A stretch of DNA of 47,358 nt from Bacteroidales bacterium UBA3543. GTDB taxonomy: Bacteria; Bacteroidota; Bacteroidia; Bacteroidales; UBA932. Every line of letters begins with the position of its first letter. Position 1 is the stretch's first letter. The stretch lies in assembly GCA_002376715.1 (NCBI GenBank), contig DFOK01000035.1, forward strand, positions 1-47,358, read 5' to 3'. This document shows positions 31,964-40,719 of this stretch, piece after piece. The translations under genes and the position numbers were made by a program. A model generated the notes under the pieces. The model worked only from the letters and a program-made list of their open reading frames with translations, had not been told where the DNA came from and did not search any database.

Positions 31964-33031
31964 TTAGAAGCGAATGCCAAGCTTCACTTGAGGAAAAGCA
32001 AACGCTCTGATGTTGTGATTCATAGCATAGTATGCATCTTGTCCCTGCACTTGCAAGTGTAATAGCGAGTACTGATAGAGAACGGGAGCCACCTCAAAAC
32101 TCAGAATAAGTCCCTGAGCCAATGAGTAACTAACGCCTGTCGTCAGTCCACCGCCAAATCCCAATACCTGAGCACCCCTTAGCGCAGGACGGTGCAGCGC
32201 GATATCATCGAACTGCGTCCCGCTGCCTGTAGCGGGCTGATTCCAGGGATTGTTGTTCTGCTGACCCACTCCTGCGAGAGGATCATTGATCCCGGGAACC
32301 TGGGGGCCGTTGTTAGTGGTGCCACCAAAATTGGTGTCATCCTCTACGGTCTGTCCGGTATAAGGATAATATGCTTCTATACGGGCCAACTTGAACTGTC
32401 CCATCACTCCTATGTAAGGATTGATGCGCGGATTCTTCGTATTGAAATAGAAGTTTGATCCGATTTGTGTCATCAAACTGTGAGTAACAGCTCCCAGAAT
32501 AGCTTTATGTGCATAAATATCACCAACGCCTACTCGCACGTTAACCCTTGAAGGGTCAATGTGGTCAACGTTGAGGTTTGCATCGTCGGTGAAAGCACCT
32601 TCAATGAAATCCTTTCTAGGCTGCATGTTAACGTTGTAAGCTGCCAGTAGGTTGAGATCCCATCTGTCTGCGACGAAATATCTGGTCTGGAGACCTACTA
32701 TGTTAACAAGACTGTTTCTGTTTAACGACCCAATGTTCAAGACGTAGGTGGCTAGATCGGCCGAAATGTTCTCGTTTCCAAGTCCTAGAATCTCTTGATT
32801 ACCAAGACCTAAAACATTCAAACCCAATCCGATGGAGCTACCATCCGCATTTGGCAATAGATAATATAGACCCGCAATGTCATTGAAGAACTGTCCCTGA
32901 CCTACGGTAAGATCTATTTGCCATTGTCCCTTTTGAGGAGCAAACATACACTCGCAACCCTCCTCGGGTTGTGCCATTGCTGGCACAACCATAAGGATAG
33001 TCAATAGTAATATGCTTAATTTCTTTAACAT
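31964..33031 (-). CDS. Outer-membrane beta-barrel protein (surface-layer-locus-like)
   Basis: A 355-aa secreted protein with a signal peptide (MLKKLSILLLTILMVVPAMAQ) and alternating hydrophobic beta strands through 65-355. It ends in Phe (KLGIRF), as BAM-inserted barrels do. Near the mature N-terminus are two Cys (EEGCECMF) and a Gly/Leu-rich run (SIGLGLNVLGLGNQEILGLG). A Asn/Gly/Pro-rich loop spans about 235-270. The ATG at 33031 is used instead of a GTG at 33055. It lies 48 bp after the 1096-aa lipoprotein gene in one transcript. The pair recalls the BT1926 barrel and its neighbour BT1927 in B. thetaiotaomicron, but homology was not tested. Confidence 0.7.
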   Translation of the reverse strand: MLKKLSILLLTILMVVPAMAQPEEGCECMFAPQKGQWQIDLTVGQGQFFNDIAGLYYLLPNADGSSIGLGLNVLGLGNQEILGLGNENISADLATYVLNIGSLNRNSLVNIVGLQTRYFVADRWDLNLLAAYNVNMQPRKDFIEGAFTDDANLNVDHIDPSRVNVRVGVGDIYAHKAILGAVTHSLMTQIGSNFYFNTKNPRINPYIGVMGQFKLARIEAYYPYTGQTVEDDTNFGGTTNNGPQVPGINDPLAGVGQQNNNPWNQPATGSGTQFDDIALHRPALRGAQVLGFGGGLTTGVSYSLAQGLILSFEVAPVLYQYSLLHLQVQGQDAYYAMNHNIRAFAFPQVKLGIRF

Positions 33032-33079
33032 TGTTTCTGTTTTAAAAATAATCACTTAAGATTCAATCAGATTGTTTGA

Positions 33080-36000
33080 TTACTTCAAAAGTTTAGCGAT
33101 AGTTGCTTTGTACTCAGCCTCAGCAGCATCGAGGTATGTCTTGAAGACTGCAACTACTTCCTCGAGTGTATCAACTATACCCCTCTGCTGCTTAACAGCC
33201 ATCTCGAGAGGATCGTAACCTGCCTCGTAAGCGGCGAGAACCTTCTTCCAATAACCGAGCTGACCTGTACAATCCTTAAGATACTTGGTCCAAGCTTCTC
33301 TGTACTCTTTCTGGTACTCATTGTAGTTATTGAAGTAGTCAAGCAGTGTAGCAGCACCAGGGGCGTCGTAGTCTTTCTTGATAGCCTCAACGTCAACCTG
33401 ATAGGTATGGTCAGCATTTACGGTGAGAACATACTTCTTCCAGTCATAAGTGTAAATCTTGGTAGCTGCTCTGTATGCAGGATCAAGAATGTCCTTAATA
33501 GCATTGAGGTGCATGATTACATGGTTGGCTGTGCGGGTCTGGATCATCCACTCTTTGAGTTTTGCAGGGTAATCTTTGAGATATTGATTAGCCCAAACAA
33601 GCTGTTTTCCGCCGAGATCGTACTCGCCGTTCCATATCGGCAGACCTTCGTGGTCGAAGTACTTCTTCATGGAAGTAGGTACGTTGTGTGTATTGGCATC
33701 AGGCTTTGCAATTGCAGGTACAACCTTACCTTCCTTATTGCCGGTAAGCTCGAGGAGGAGTGCTTCTTTCTTGGCTTTCAAATTTGCCTGATATGTTGCC
33801 CAAGCTGCTTTGTTGAAGTCATAAGCCTCTTTAGCGGCATTATACTTGTTCTGCATATCAGCCCTCTTGGCATCGAAGTCTGCCTCGATTTGCGCTACAT
33901 AAGCCTTGATCTCTGCAAGAGTAGCACTGTAGGTAGTCATGGCCATCTCGATTATGAGATCCTGCTCAGCCTTAAGCATTTTGTAAAACTCTGAAGGTTT
34001 ACCGCCGGCAACATCTCCGAAGATAGCAGACTTGCTGTTTATAGCTACCTTATCCCAGTTGTGGGTTAACTTGTAATTACCATCCACCCTCTTGCCGTAT
34101 GGATCAATGAGAGAGAGAACCACTGCAAGGTCGGTGTTGAAATTGATCTCAGCACCTGTAAATCTTACAAGTTTATAAGGATCTTTGAAAGTAGCCTCGG
34201 TATAACAACCTGCGTCATCTTTGTAAATTGCCGTTGCCATATCAACTGCGGCAGTACCCCAGAATCTGTTGTAAACCTTGAGGAAGTTCTTGGTACCTAT
34301 ACCCTTAAGATTGAGGTTATCTGCTTGAGGGTCATAGGGATTACCTCCTATCCTTGCATCTTCCATGAGACCGTTTGCACCATATACCTCCCAAATGAGA
34401 GCCAGAGGACCGGTAACAAGAGTAAGACCATCGAAGAAGGCCTCTGCGGCACCCCATGTGTTAAATGAAGCTGCATTATTAGGGAAGATGGCAACGAATA
34501 CTTTCAAAAGGGCATCATATTCAGACTCAATACCGGTACCCCAACCGGTCACAACGGCCCTGTTAAGGTGAGAACCATGGGTGTCGTAGTTCTTACCACC
34601 ATAAATTGAAGAGAATCTATCGGGACCGTTTTGGGTCTTTTTCTGTATAAAGCCTGCATAGTCGAGATCACCGAGGAATACCATGCGATCCTGATCCATT
34701 GCATCCTTAAATTTGATGGAGTCACGGCCCTTGAAGGGATTGCCGATATATGCTTTTTTCGCGTTGTAGAAATCTTTTATGGCGTTGATAAGCTGAATGG
34801 TGTCACCATAAGAGCTATCCAAACCATCGGTTGTACGACTTAGTCTGAAGTCTTTGATAGCGAAGATCAAATCTTCTGCTCTACCGTCAAACCCGGTTTT
34901 CATAGCATCGGGGATCAATACGCTAGTCTTCATGTTTGCAAGAGCAGCAGCCTCTTCTGCGAGGTGAGTCTTGTTGATGAGGTACTCGCGGTCGGCCAGC
35001 CATCTGTTCCTGGCATTGTTGTATGCCGTCTGCTTAGCAGGAACATCTGAAGCTGCATCGATAAGCACAAGCTCTCTTTCGAGGATGTTGATAGCACCCT
35101 TAAGACCATATAGACCTACCGAAGTTACTTCAGTGTCGTCGGATTTCTTCCACTTATATGTTTTCGGGGTGGGAGTTGAGTCGTTGAGGATGAAATCCTT
35201 CATATCAACCGTAGCATTGATCTTGATGGTATCAATACCGCCCACACCCGCGAACACGTTACCATAGTAACCTCCGTTTGCAACGGTAGAGTCTTTTCCG
35301 AAAGGAGCAACCTGTCTGTAATCTTGTATCAGGTCAACGAACTTGTTATAAACAAGCGCTGCAGCAGGATCGTTGGTATCTCCGGTAAATTCCCAATGGA
35401 GACGAGCAGCCTTGCCTGAGAAATCAGGTTTTGCAGGTTCAACCGGCTCAGCTTTAAGATCTTTACCGTCAAAACCTTTCTCATAAGGAACCACACCGGC
35501 TTTCAGTTTGATTGAGGTACCGTCTACTTCAGCCTTATTTGCAGCTAGCCATGCTTCGAAAGCACGCTCATAAGCCTCTGAACCTTCGCAATATACGTTG
35601 GTCATATAGAGTACGGAATCCTTTGAAATGGCCTGACGTCCATAGTCGTATGCGTCGATAGAGTCCTTAAGGTTCTCAACCTCGGCATTCCAAGCCTCGA
35701 GGTCAAGATTCTCGGGAACGGTATTGAGAGCAGTCTGTGCTCTTGCGATCTCAGCTGTGAAGAAATCAATTTCAGCCTGATAGTCAACTCCCCAATCGGT
35801 AGAGTCTTTGAATGCATACTCAAGATTCCAGAGTTCTGCTTTAGCCTCCTCAAGATCATAGAGCCATTCATTGTACTCCTCAAGAGCATCCAGGTAATTC
35901 TGCGTAACCTCTGCGAGAACCTCACGCTCTTCCGGTGTAAGAAGGTGCTGAACGGCAGCTATGGCACGAAGAGCCACTCTCAGCTGCTCTTCAGCCCATG

Positions 36001-36370
36001 CGAGTTGTTCTTTAGCCCGAGCCATATCGGCAGCATGTGTAATCTGGAGAAGTTCTTTTTCCTTCTTGAGTCGGTCAACTTCAAGCTCAGTTGCAGCAGC
36101 CTTGATCTGAACATCATACTCATAAATCCTGTTGGTGATCAGATGGTGCGCAGTCATAGCGTCAACGTAAGCAGTTTGAGCCAGTACATAGGCAGCATTG
36201 GCTCTCTGCAACTCGGCATCTGCCAAGCGTAGTGTAGCAAGTGCATCGAGATAGTCGGCCTTCGCAGTGCGAAGCTGCTGGATACCAACCGGCTCAACAT
36301 ACTCAAGACACGAAGTGAAAAGAGTGCTTGCAGCAATCATGATCACTAATGAATAAATAATCTTTTTCAT
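33080..36370 (-). CDS. Large coiled-coil lipoprotein of unknown function
   Basis: A 1096-aa lipoprotein (signal 1-20, TLFTSCLEY with Cys21). Residues about 30-260 are Ala/Glu/Leu-rich heptad-like coiled coil (ADAELQRANAAYVLAQTAYV). Residues about 290-800 are a mixed globular section with many Tyr/Asp/Gly. Residues about 810-1096 are again mainly helical (AYVAQIEADFDAKRADMQNK, EEVVAVFKTYLDAAEAEYKA). This gives a helical-globular-helical layout on a lipid anchor, fitting a surface or periplasmic filament or lattice protein. I recognise no enzymatic motif. It has the strongest promoter seen in the window and a leader of about 80 nt, so high expression is likely. It is co-transcribed with the barrel downstream. 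Confidence 0.75.
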   Translation of the reverse strand: MKKIIYSLVIMIAASTLFTSCLEYVEPVGIQQLRTAKADYLDALATLRLADAELQRANAAYVLAQTAYVDAMTAHHLITNRIYEYDVQIKAAATELEVDRLKKEKELLQITHAADMARAKEQLAWAEEQLRVALRAIAAVQHLLTPEEREVLAEVTQNYLDALEEYNEWLYDLEEAKAELWNLEYAFKDSTDWGVDYQAEIDFFTAEIARAQTALNTVPENLDLEAWNAEVENLKDSIDAYDYGRQAISKDSVLYMTNVYCEGSEAYERAFEAWLAANKAEVDGTSIKLKAGVVPYEKGFDGKDLKAEPVEPAKPDFSGKAARLHWEFTGDTNDPAAALVYNKFVDLIQDYRQVAPFGKDSTVANGGYYGNVFAGVGGIDTIKINATVDMKDFILNDSTPTPKTYKWKKSDDTEVTSVGLYGLKGAINILERELVLIDAASDVPAKQTAYNNARNRWLADREYLINKTHLAEEAAALANMKTSVLIPDAMKTGFDGRAEDLIFAIKDFRLSRTTDGLDSSYGDTIQLINAIKDFYNAKKAYIGNPFKGRDSIKFKDAMDQDRMVFLGDLDYAGFIQKKTQNGPDRFSSIYGGKNYDTHGSHLNRAVVTGWGTGIESEYDALLKVFVAIFPNNAASFNTWGAAEAFFDGLTLVTGPLALIWEVYGANGLMEDARIGGNPYDPQADNLNLKGIGTKNFLKVYNRFWGTAAVDMATAIYKDDAGCYTEATFKDPYKLVRFTGAEINFNTDLAVVLSLIDPYGKRVDGNYKLTHNWDKVAINSKSAIFGDVAGGKPSEFYKMLKAEQDLIIEMAMTTYSATLAEIKAYVAQIEADFDAKRADMQNKYNAAKEAYDFNKAAWATYQANLKAKKEALLLELTGNKEGKVVPAIAKPDANTHNVPTSMKKYFDHEGLPIWNGEYDLGGKQLVWANQYLKDYPAKLKEWMIQTRTANHVIMHLNAIKDILDPAYRAATKIYTYDWKKYVLTVNADHTYQVDVEAIKKDYDAPGAATLLDYFNNYNEYQKEYREAWTKYLKDCTGQLGYWKKVLAAYEAGYDPLEMAVKQQRGIVDTLEEVVAVFKTYLDAAEAEYKATIAKLLK

Positions 36371-36371
36371 A

Positions 36372-36501
36372 AAAAAAAATTGTTAAGTGTTTGATATTTA
36401 TTGGTTAAACATAAATGAATTGCCGAAAAAACACAGTTTTTCCATAGTATTTAATGGCCAAATTTAGTTATATTTTTTTACTTTTCAAAAAAAATTGTTA
36501 A
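36372..36501. repeat. 15-bp direct repeat around the lipoprotein promoter
   Basis: AAAAAAAATTGTTAA occurs at 36372-36386, at the start of the lipoprotein gene, and at 36487-36501, over the -33 box. The copies are direct, 115 bp apart. The 157-bp gap 36371-36527 otherwise holds only the promoter and A/T-rich leader. Confidence 0.6.
36459..36489 (-). promoter_or_regulatory. Promoter of the 1096-aa lipoprotein operon (TTTG-N19-TAAATTTG)
   Basis: On the minus strand TTTG (36486-36489) and TAAATTTG (36459-36466) are both exact consensus at 19 bp. The start point is expected near 36452, giving an A/T-rich leader of about 80 nt. Confidence 0.8.
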
Positions 36502-36527
36502 TAATTATCAAAAATTGTTGAAAAAAT

Positions 36528-38591
36528 CTAGAAGAATCGGGCTCTGTTGTCCTTAATCTCGACAATTTCCGACATTACCTGCTGTAACAACTGGGTCTGA
36601 TAAGCCGATTTGCGCGAGAGCGCTTTCTGCACATCTCCCTCCGTATAGAAGGTACCTGTCTGACGGTCGATAACCTGGAATACATATACTCCGATGTCTC
36701 CTGCAACCGGTCCTGAGATGACACCCGGCTGGGCGGAGGCCACTGCACCGATAAACTTGGGATCCAGTTGCTGGAGTGTGGTACCGAAGGTAATGCCATC
36801 CTGATGGCTTACGGTGGTGCCGAGAGCCTCGGCCACCTGTTCCATAGTGGTACAACCTTCAATCTGCTCACCAATGGTGGAAGCCATCTTTTCAATCTGT
36901 TTCTCCGCGGTGATGGTATAGACAATATCCTGCTGTATCTCGTTCAGGGGAATTACGCCCTCTTTATATACGGAAGTCACAGCAGCGACGAAATAGTATT
37001 TGTTGTCAACGGAAATCACATCCGACACCTCGCCCGACTTGGTCTTACGATCAAATGCCCAGTGTACCACGCTACGCGCGTTCTCCACAACGCCGATACG
37101 CTCCGTAGTCTGCAGCAGACCGTTTACAGGGATGACGGGAAGCTGCTCCTCGCGTACTATCCAGGCAAACTTTTCGTAGTCGCCATCAGATCTGTCTGCA
37201 AGGTCGGTAGCTTTCATCTGAAAATCACGGTAGGTATCTTCGGAGGGGATTATGTTCTTGACAAAAGTGGCGAGCTGTGCTTTTTTCTGAGCTTTTGTGC
37301 GCTCTGCCACATAGACGATAAAATATGCATTGGCGGTAGCGCCCTTTATCTTGTATGCCTTGCCTGTTGCCGGCTCAAGAGCCTTCTCAAAGCCCGCCAG
37401 ATCGGCATATGAAAGCACATCCTGAGTAATCCAGCCCATCTCACTGAACTCTTCCGAGGGCTCTCTCATCTTCTGAGCTCTTGCGAGCAATTCATCAGCC
37501 TCTGCCTCATTCTCTAGAGGGAATGGTGCATACCATACTTTTGCAGAGTCGGCCATAATCTTAATATCGGACAAGCGTGCTGCTGCAAGCTGATTCTCTC
37601 CGGAGCTGATCTCGCTCACTGCGGGAGCTCTCTTTCCAAAAGCAACAGCCTTGAAATGGGGCTCTGACTCAAGCTCCTCTTCAGTGTAATAGAAAGGATC
37701 CCATTTGCGGTCGGAATTGAGAGCAATGAAATTTTTGGGATTGTCAGCTACGGCAAACTCGACATAAAGCGCATTGAAATTCTCGGTCTGTCTCTCAATA
37801 TCCTCATCTGAAGGCACGACCTCATAGAGCACATACTCTATATTGCGGGTGGCCGGACGGGTAAAGAGCTCCTTGCGTGCCTTATAGTACTCCTTTACCT
37901 CCTTGTTGGAAACGGTGATGGCGGTATCACGCTCAAAGCCCAGGGGTGAAAGCACGAAATCAACCGAAGAAAGGACGTTATTCTCAAATATCATTCGCTG
38001 TTGCTCAACCTTGTTATAAACATTGGATGCGCCAATCAGCGAGGCATATTTATTATAGAGCCTGTCCGTATAAACTGAATTTTCCACTGAATGCCAATAC
38101 ATCTCATACTGACCGGTGGCATCGGTGGGGATCGCCTGTACGAAACTTACGAGAGCCTCACGGCTGAATGTACCGTTGGCATCCTGGAACATCTGCTGAT
38201 TTGCCACCACGGGGGAGATGTTGGCACCCTGTGTGAGATCCAGCATCTCTTCGTCACCTACGACGATGCCTGCGTCAGCAATCATGGGCTGGAACAGGTG
38301 CTTATCGAGGAGAGACTGCCAGGCTGCATTGCGGATGGTTTTCTGTACCTCTTCACTGTTGGAACTCTGTCCCATCAATTCGGTCAGTCGGGTAAAATAC
38401 TCAACCTCCTGGTAAAAATCACTATATGAAATGGACTTGCCGTCCAATACACCTACTTTATTGTCGGATGAAAATCTTTGTGCAGTCGAACTCAGAGTTT
38501 GAGGATCAATGATGAATGATAACAGCGCGACTGCGATGAGAACCGTTATAAAAATTCCTAATTTGACGCGAATTTTTTCAAGAACCGCCAT
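36528..38591 (-). CDS. ppiD: PpiD/SurA-like peptidyl-prolyl isomerase (membrane-anchored periplasmic)
   Basis: A 687-aa protein with a short cytoplasmic start, one TM helix (KLGIFITVLIAVALLSFII, about 10-28) and a large periplasmic part. The N-terminal SurA-like chaperone domain (NKVGVLDGKSISYSDFYQEV, 44-63) is followed by parvulin-like modules of which at least one is divergent (FSEMGWITQDVLSYADLAGF, about 385-404). Length and order match the Bacteroidetes PpiD, which helps fold outer-membrane and secreted proteins. It lies 104 bp after lptC and has its own -7 boxes and a palindrome in its leader. A CorC/hemolysin-type gene that from memory often sits between lptC and ppiD in Bacteroides is absent here. 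Confidence 0.88.
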   Translation of the reverse strand: MAVLEKIRVKLGIFITVLIAVALLSFIIDPQTLSSTAQRFSSDNKVGVLDGKSISYSDFYQEVEYFTRLTELMGQSSNSEEVQKTIRNAAWQSLLDKHLFQPMIADAGIVVGDEEMLDLTQGANISPVVANQQMFQDANGTFSREALVSFVQAIPTDATGQYEMYWHSVENSVYTDRLYNKYASLIGASNVYNKVEQQRMIFENNVLSSVDFVLSPLGFERDTAITVSNKEVKEYYKARKELFTRPATRNIEYVLYEVVPSDEDIERQTENFNALYVEFAVADNPKNFIALNSDRKWDPFYYTEEELESEPHFKAVAFGKRAPAVSEISSGENQLAAARLSDIKIMADSAKVWYAPFPLENEAEADELLARAQKMREPSEEFSEMGWITQDVLSYADLAGFEKALEPATGKAYKIKGATANAYFIVYVAERTKAQKKAQLATFVKNIIPSEDTYRDFQMKATDLADRSDGDYEKFAWIVREEQLPVIPVNGLLQTTERIGVVENARSVVHWAFDRKTKSGEVSDVISVDNKYYFVAAVTSVYKEGVIPLNEIQQDIVYTITAEKQIEKMASTIGEQIEGCTTMEQVAEALGTTVSHQDGITFGTTLQQLDPKFIGAVASAQPGVISGPVAGDIGVYVFQVIDRQTGTFYTEGDVQKALSRKSAYQTQLLQQVMSEIVEIKDNRARFF

Positions 38592-38633
38592 TGTGTTTGT
38601 TAAGTTTTAGTTTATTTTTAATCTACTTTCAAT

Positions 38634-38653
38634 ATCCATTTTGGAAAATGGAT
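38634..38653. repeat. Palindrome in the ppiD leader (possible operator or hairpin)
   Basis: Arms ATCCATTTT and AAAATGGAT are exact inverse complements around GG. It lies 2 bp downstream of the ppiD -7 box on the minus strand, so it covers the expected transcription start. Confidence 0.6.
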
Positions 38654-38655
38654 TG

Positions 38656-38663
38656 CAAAAGTA
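38656..38663 (-). promoter_or_regulatory. -7 element (TACTTTTG) for ppiD
   Basis: Fits TAnnTTTG on the minus strand; a second match (TATTTTTG) is at 38666-38673. Either would give ppiD a promoter separate from the upstream lptC transcript. No good -33 is visible. Confidence 0.45.
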
Positions 38664-38695
38664 AACAAAAATATATTATATAGATGCATAAAAGG

Positions 38696-39343
38696 TCAAA
38701 AACGTTGCACGGGTGGGCCAACAAAATTTAGAGAATCGAGCAAAATTGAGGTGCTGTCAGCGGCAACAGTGTAAGAATCGAAGGGTTTGAGCAGGATAGC
38801 ATTCCTGGCCATCTCGTCGGATTCCATCCCATAACCCTGCATCATACCCTGTGGTGAGGAGAGCCGGACATAGCAATTTGTATATATTTTCTGCTCCTGA
38901 CGGTCCCAGTAAACGGTATCGCTCTCCATACTCTCCTGCTTGATATAATTGGTGATTACCACATCTCCGTAAGCAAGCCACTGCTCTTTTCCGTCGGTGA
39001 TGATATGTTTGGCCTCTTTCGATGTGATGCGTGTCTCGAGCTCCCCGTCAGAGGTAAATGCATTGACGGAAAAGCCACCGGTATAGAGGTCATAATTCAC
39101 CTCAACCGAATCTGCCACATATGAGTATTTACGCATTTCGGGCGCATGCATCCTCATCTCCACTCCGCCATTGACCGTCTGCACCACCTCCATATTCTTT
39201 ACTACTTGTAGTGGGGTCACCGTCGGATCAATGGGATCGCCCGTCGGTTCTTTCCTGCAGGATGTCAGCACAAAAAGCACTATAGCCATCAAGCATGAAC
39301 CGATGGCTATAGGTTTGTATCTGTAATGTACTGTGGGAATCAA
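38696..39343 (-). CDS. lptC: LPS export periplasmic protein LptC
   Basis: A 215-aa protein that spans the periplasm from the inner-membrane LptBFG complex toward LptA. The N-terminus is a lipoprotein or anchor signal (KPIAIGSCLMAIVLFVLTSC), followed by beta-jellyroll strands typical of LptC/LptA (GGVEMRMHAPEMRKYSYVAD, GELETRITSKEAKHIITDG, WLAYGDVVITNYIKQESMES). The start is TTG at 39343, 4 bp after the TPR gene stop. The next ATG (39289) would leave a hydrophobic stretch with no positive n-region, so TTG is favoured. It is coupled to the TPR gene upstream. Confidence 0.9.
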   Translation of the reverse strand: MIPTVHYRYKPIAIGSCLMAIVLFVLTSCRKEPTGDPIDPTVTPLQVVKNMEVVQTVNGGVEMRMHAPEMRKYSYVADSVEVNYDLYTGGFSVNAFTSDGELETRITSKEAKHIITDGKEQWLAYGDVVITNYIKQESMESDTVYWDRQEQKIYTNCYVRLSSPQGMMQGYGMESDEMARNAILLKPFDSYTVAADSTSILLDSLNFVGPPVQRF

Positions 39344-39347
39344 AAGA

Positions 39348-40670
39348 TTATTTTTGTGTCCTTACAGTTGTGATTTCCGTCATACCTCCGCAGGAGACAG
39401 TATATCTTTGACCGTCGGTAACGTCATACATGAAGGCGTCAACCTGCATTGGGAAGTATTTGCGGTACTGTGCGGCAAGTTCATCTGCATGATCGGCAAC
39501 TTCAGGGTCGGCATTCTTGGCTTTGACCATATAGTCAACCGCCACCCAATATTTGGATCTTACGTCAACCTCACTGCCGGGACACTCTTGTGATGCCCAG
39601 ATGGTGCCGATAAGAAGATAGGCCTTGCCTGCAACGCTCTGATCATACTCGATGGCCTTCTTGGCGGTAGCTACTGCAGTAGCAGCACGATTGAGTTTCT
39701 TGAAATAGAAGGTAGCCAACTCCAGGTTGTATTCCGCCGCCGTCTTTACATCGTTGGGGTCAAGAAGAGAAATGGCACTCTCGAAAAATTGTGCGGCAAG
39801 CCTATCCTCGTCTCGTGAAGAATAGAGTCTGTAAAGACCATAGGCCGAACTGGACGAGGGATTGATCTCGTGAAGAGCGACAGCACTCTTGAGAAAGAGG
39901 TCGGTACTGACACAGTCAGCTCTTGTAAGCATTTTTACCATTGTAGCGAGAAGGTTGGCATCCGTAGGATTGGCTTCGAATCTTGGGGTATAAAGTTCTA
40001 TGAGGTTTTCACACGATGCAACTCCGCTCTCGGCAAAGATGGTCTCAATGTCTTGTTTCACGGTGCGATACTCCTCTTTTTCAGGATCCATGGCAATCAT
40101 ATCCTCGATGTGGCAGATATTATTCTCGAAACAGGTCATTAAAGCCTCTGCAGGGATAGAGCCTGCCTGGTAAAGCGCCACGCCACCTTTCATTTGGTTG
40201 ATGAAAACGATGGGGCTACAGTCCGTGTTGATGGTCTCGATGATCTCGGTCAATAACTGATACTGTTTGAGAGGATCGTCACCACAATAGTTATAGTTGA
40301 TAATATCGATGGCCTTATTGTCCATACTCTTCACACGGTTATTGGGATAGTATTCCGAACGAAGGTCATGGAGCATTATCAGAGAGTCGATGAGCTCCTG
40401 TCTGCGGACCGGATTTTTGGCATTTTTGCGAATGTCCATACGGAGAAGGTTCTGACCGTGCAGGAGCATGTTCTGACTGGCTGTCGGAGGACAGAGGGCG
40501 ATGGCCTTCCTCCAGTGCGGAGCAGCTTCGTCATAATTTCTCTGTTTGTAAAGTTCCGAATAGAACGAGAGATATTTAGTACATTCCACACTGTCTTTTC
40601 CATACTTTCCCTGGGAAAATGCAGGAAGAGAAAGAACCATTGCAAAGAGGATAATTGCGATTTTCTTCAT
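39348..40670 (-). CDS. Secreted TPR protein
   Basis: A 440-aa protein with a signal peptide (MKKIAIILFAMVLSLPAFSQ). The first helical pair is YSELYKQRNYDEAAPHWRKA (about 30-50), and more TPR-like pairs occur at about 240-370 (AAQFFESAISLLDPNDVKTA, TAVATAKKAIEYDQS). The ATG at 40670 is used in preference to 40679. It probably serves as a periplasmic scaffold, and its position between the outer-membrane barrel and lptC suggests it aids envelope assembly. Its stop is 4 bp before the lptC start. Confidence 0.82.
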   Translation of the reverse strand: MKKIAIILFAMVLSLPAFSQGKYGKDSVECTKYLSFYSELYKQRNYDEAAPHWRKAIALCPPTASQNMLLHGQNLLRMDIRKNAKNPVRRQELIDSLIMLHDLRSEYYPNNRVKSMDNKAIDIINYNYCGDDPLKQYQLLTEIIETINTDCSPIVFINQMKGGVALYQAGSIPAEALMTCFENNICHIEDMIAMDPEKEEYRTVKQDIETIFAESGVASCENLIELYTPRFEANPTDANLLATMVKMLTRADCVSTDLFLKSAVALHEINPSSSSAYGLYRLYSSRDEDRLAAQFFESAISLLDPNDVKTAAEYNLELATFYFKKLNRAATAVATAKKAIEYDQSVAGKAYLLIGTIWASQECPGSEVDVRSKYWVAVDYMVKAKNADPEVADHADELAAQYRKYFPMQVDAFMYDVTDGQRYTVSCGGMTEITTVRTQK

Positions 40671-40719
40671 TGTTTCCATTTTTTAAAATATCGGGTAAAG
40701 TTAATAAAAATAATCTAAT

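Noticed and set aside
36371..36527. Invertible promoter as in the B. thetaiotaomicron S-layer locus.
   Set aside because: The repeats found here are direct, not inverted, and no invertase gene is in the window.
36768..37412. A 214-codon plus-strand frame inside ppiD.
   Set aside because: Antisense shadow of a conserved coding frame, with no promoter, no motif and biased composition.
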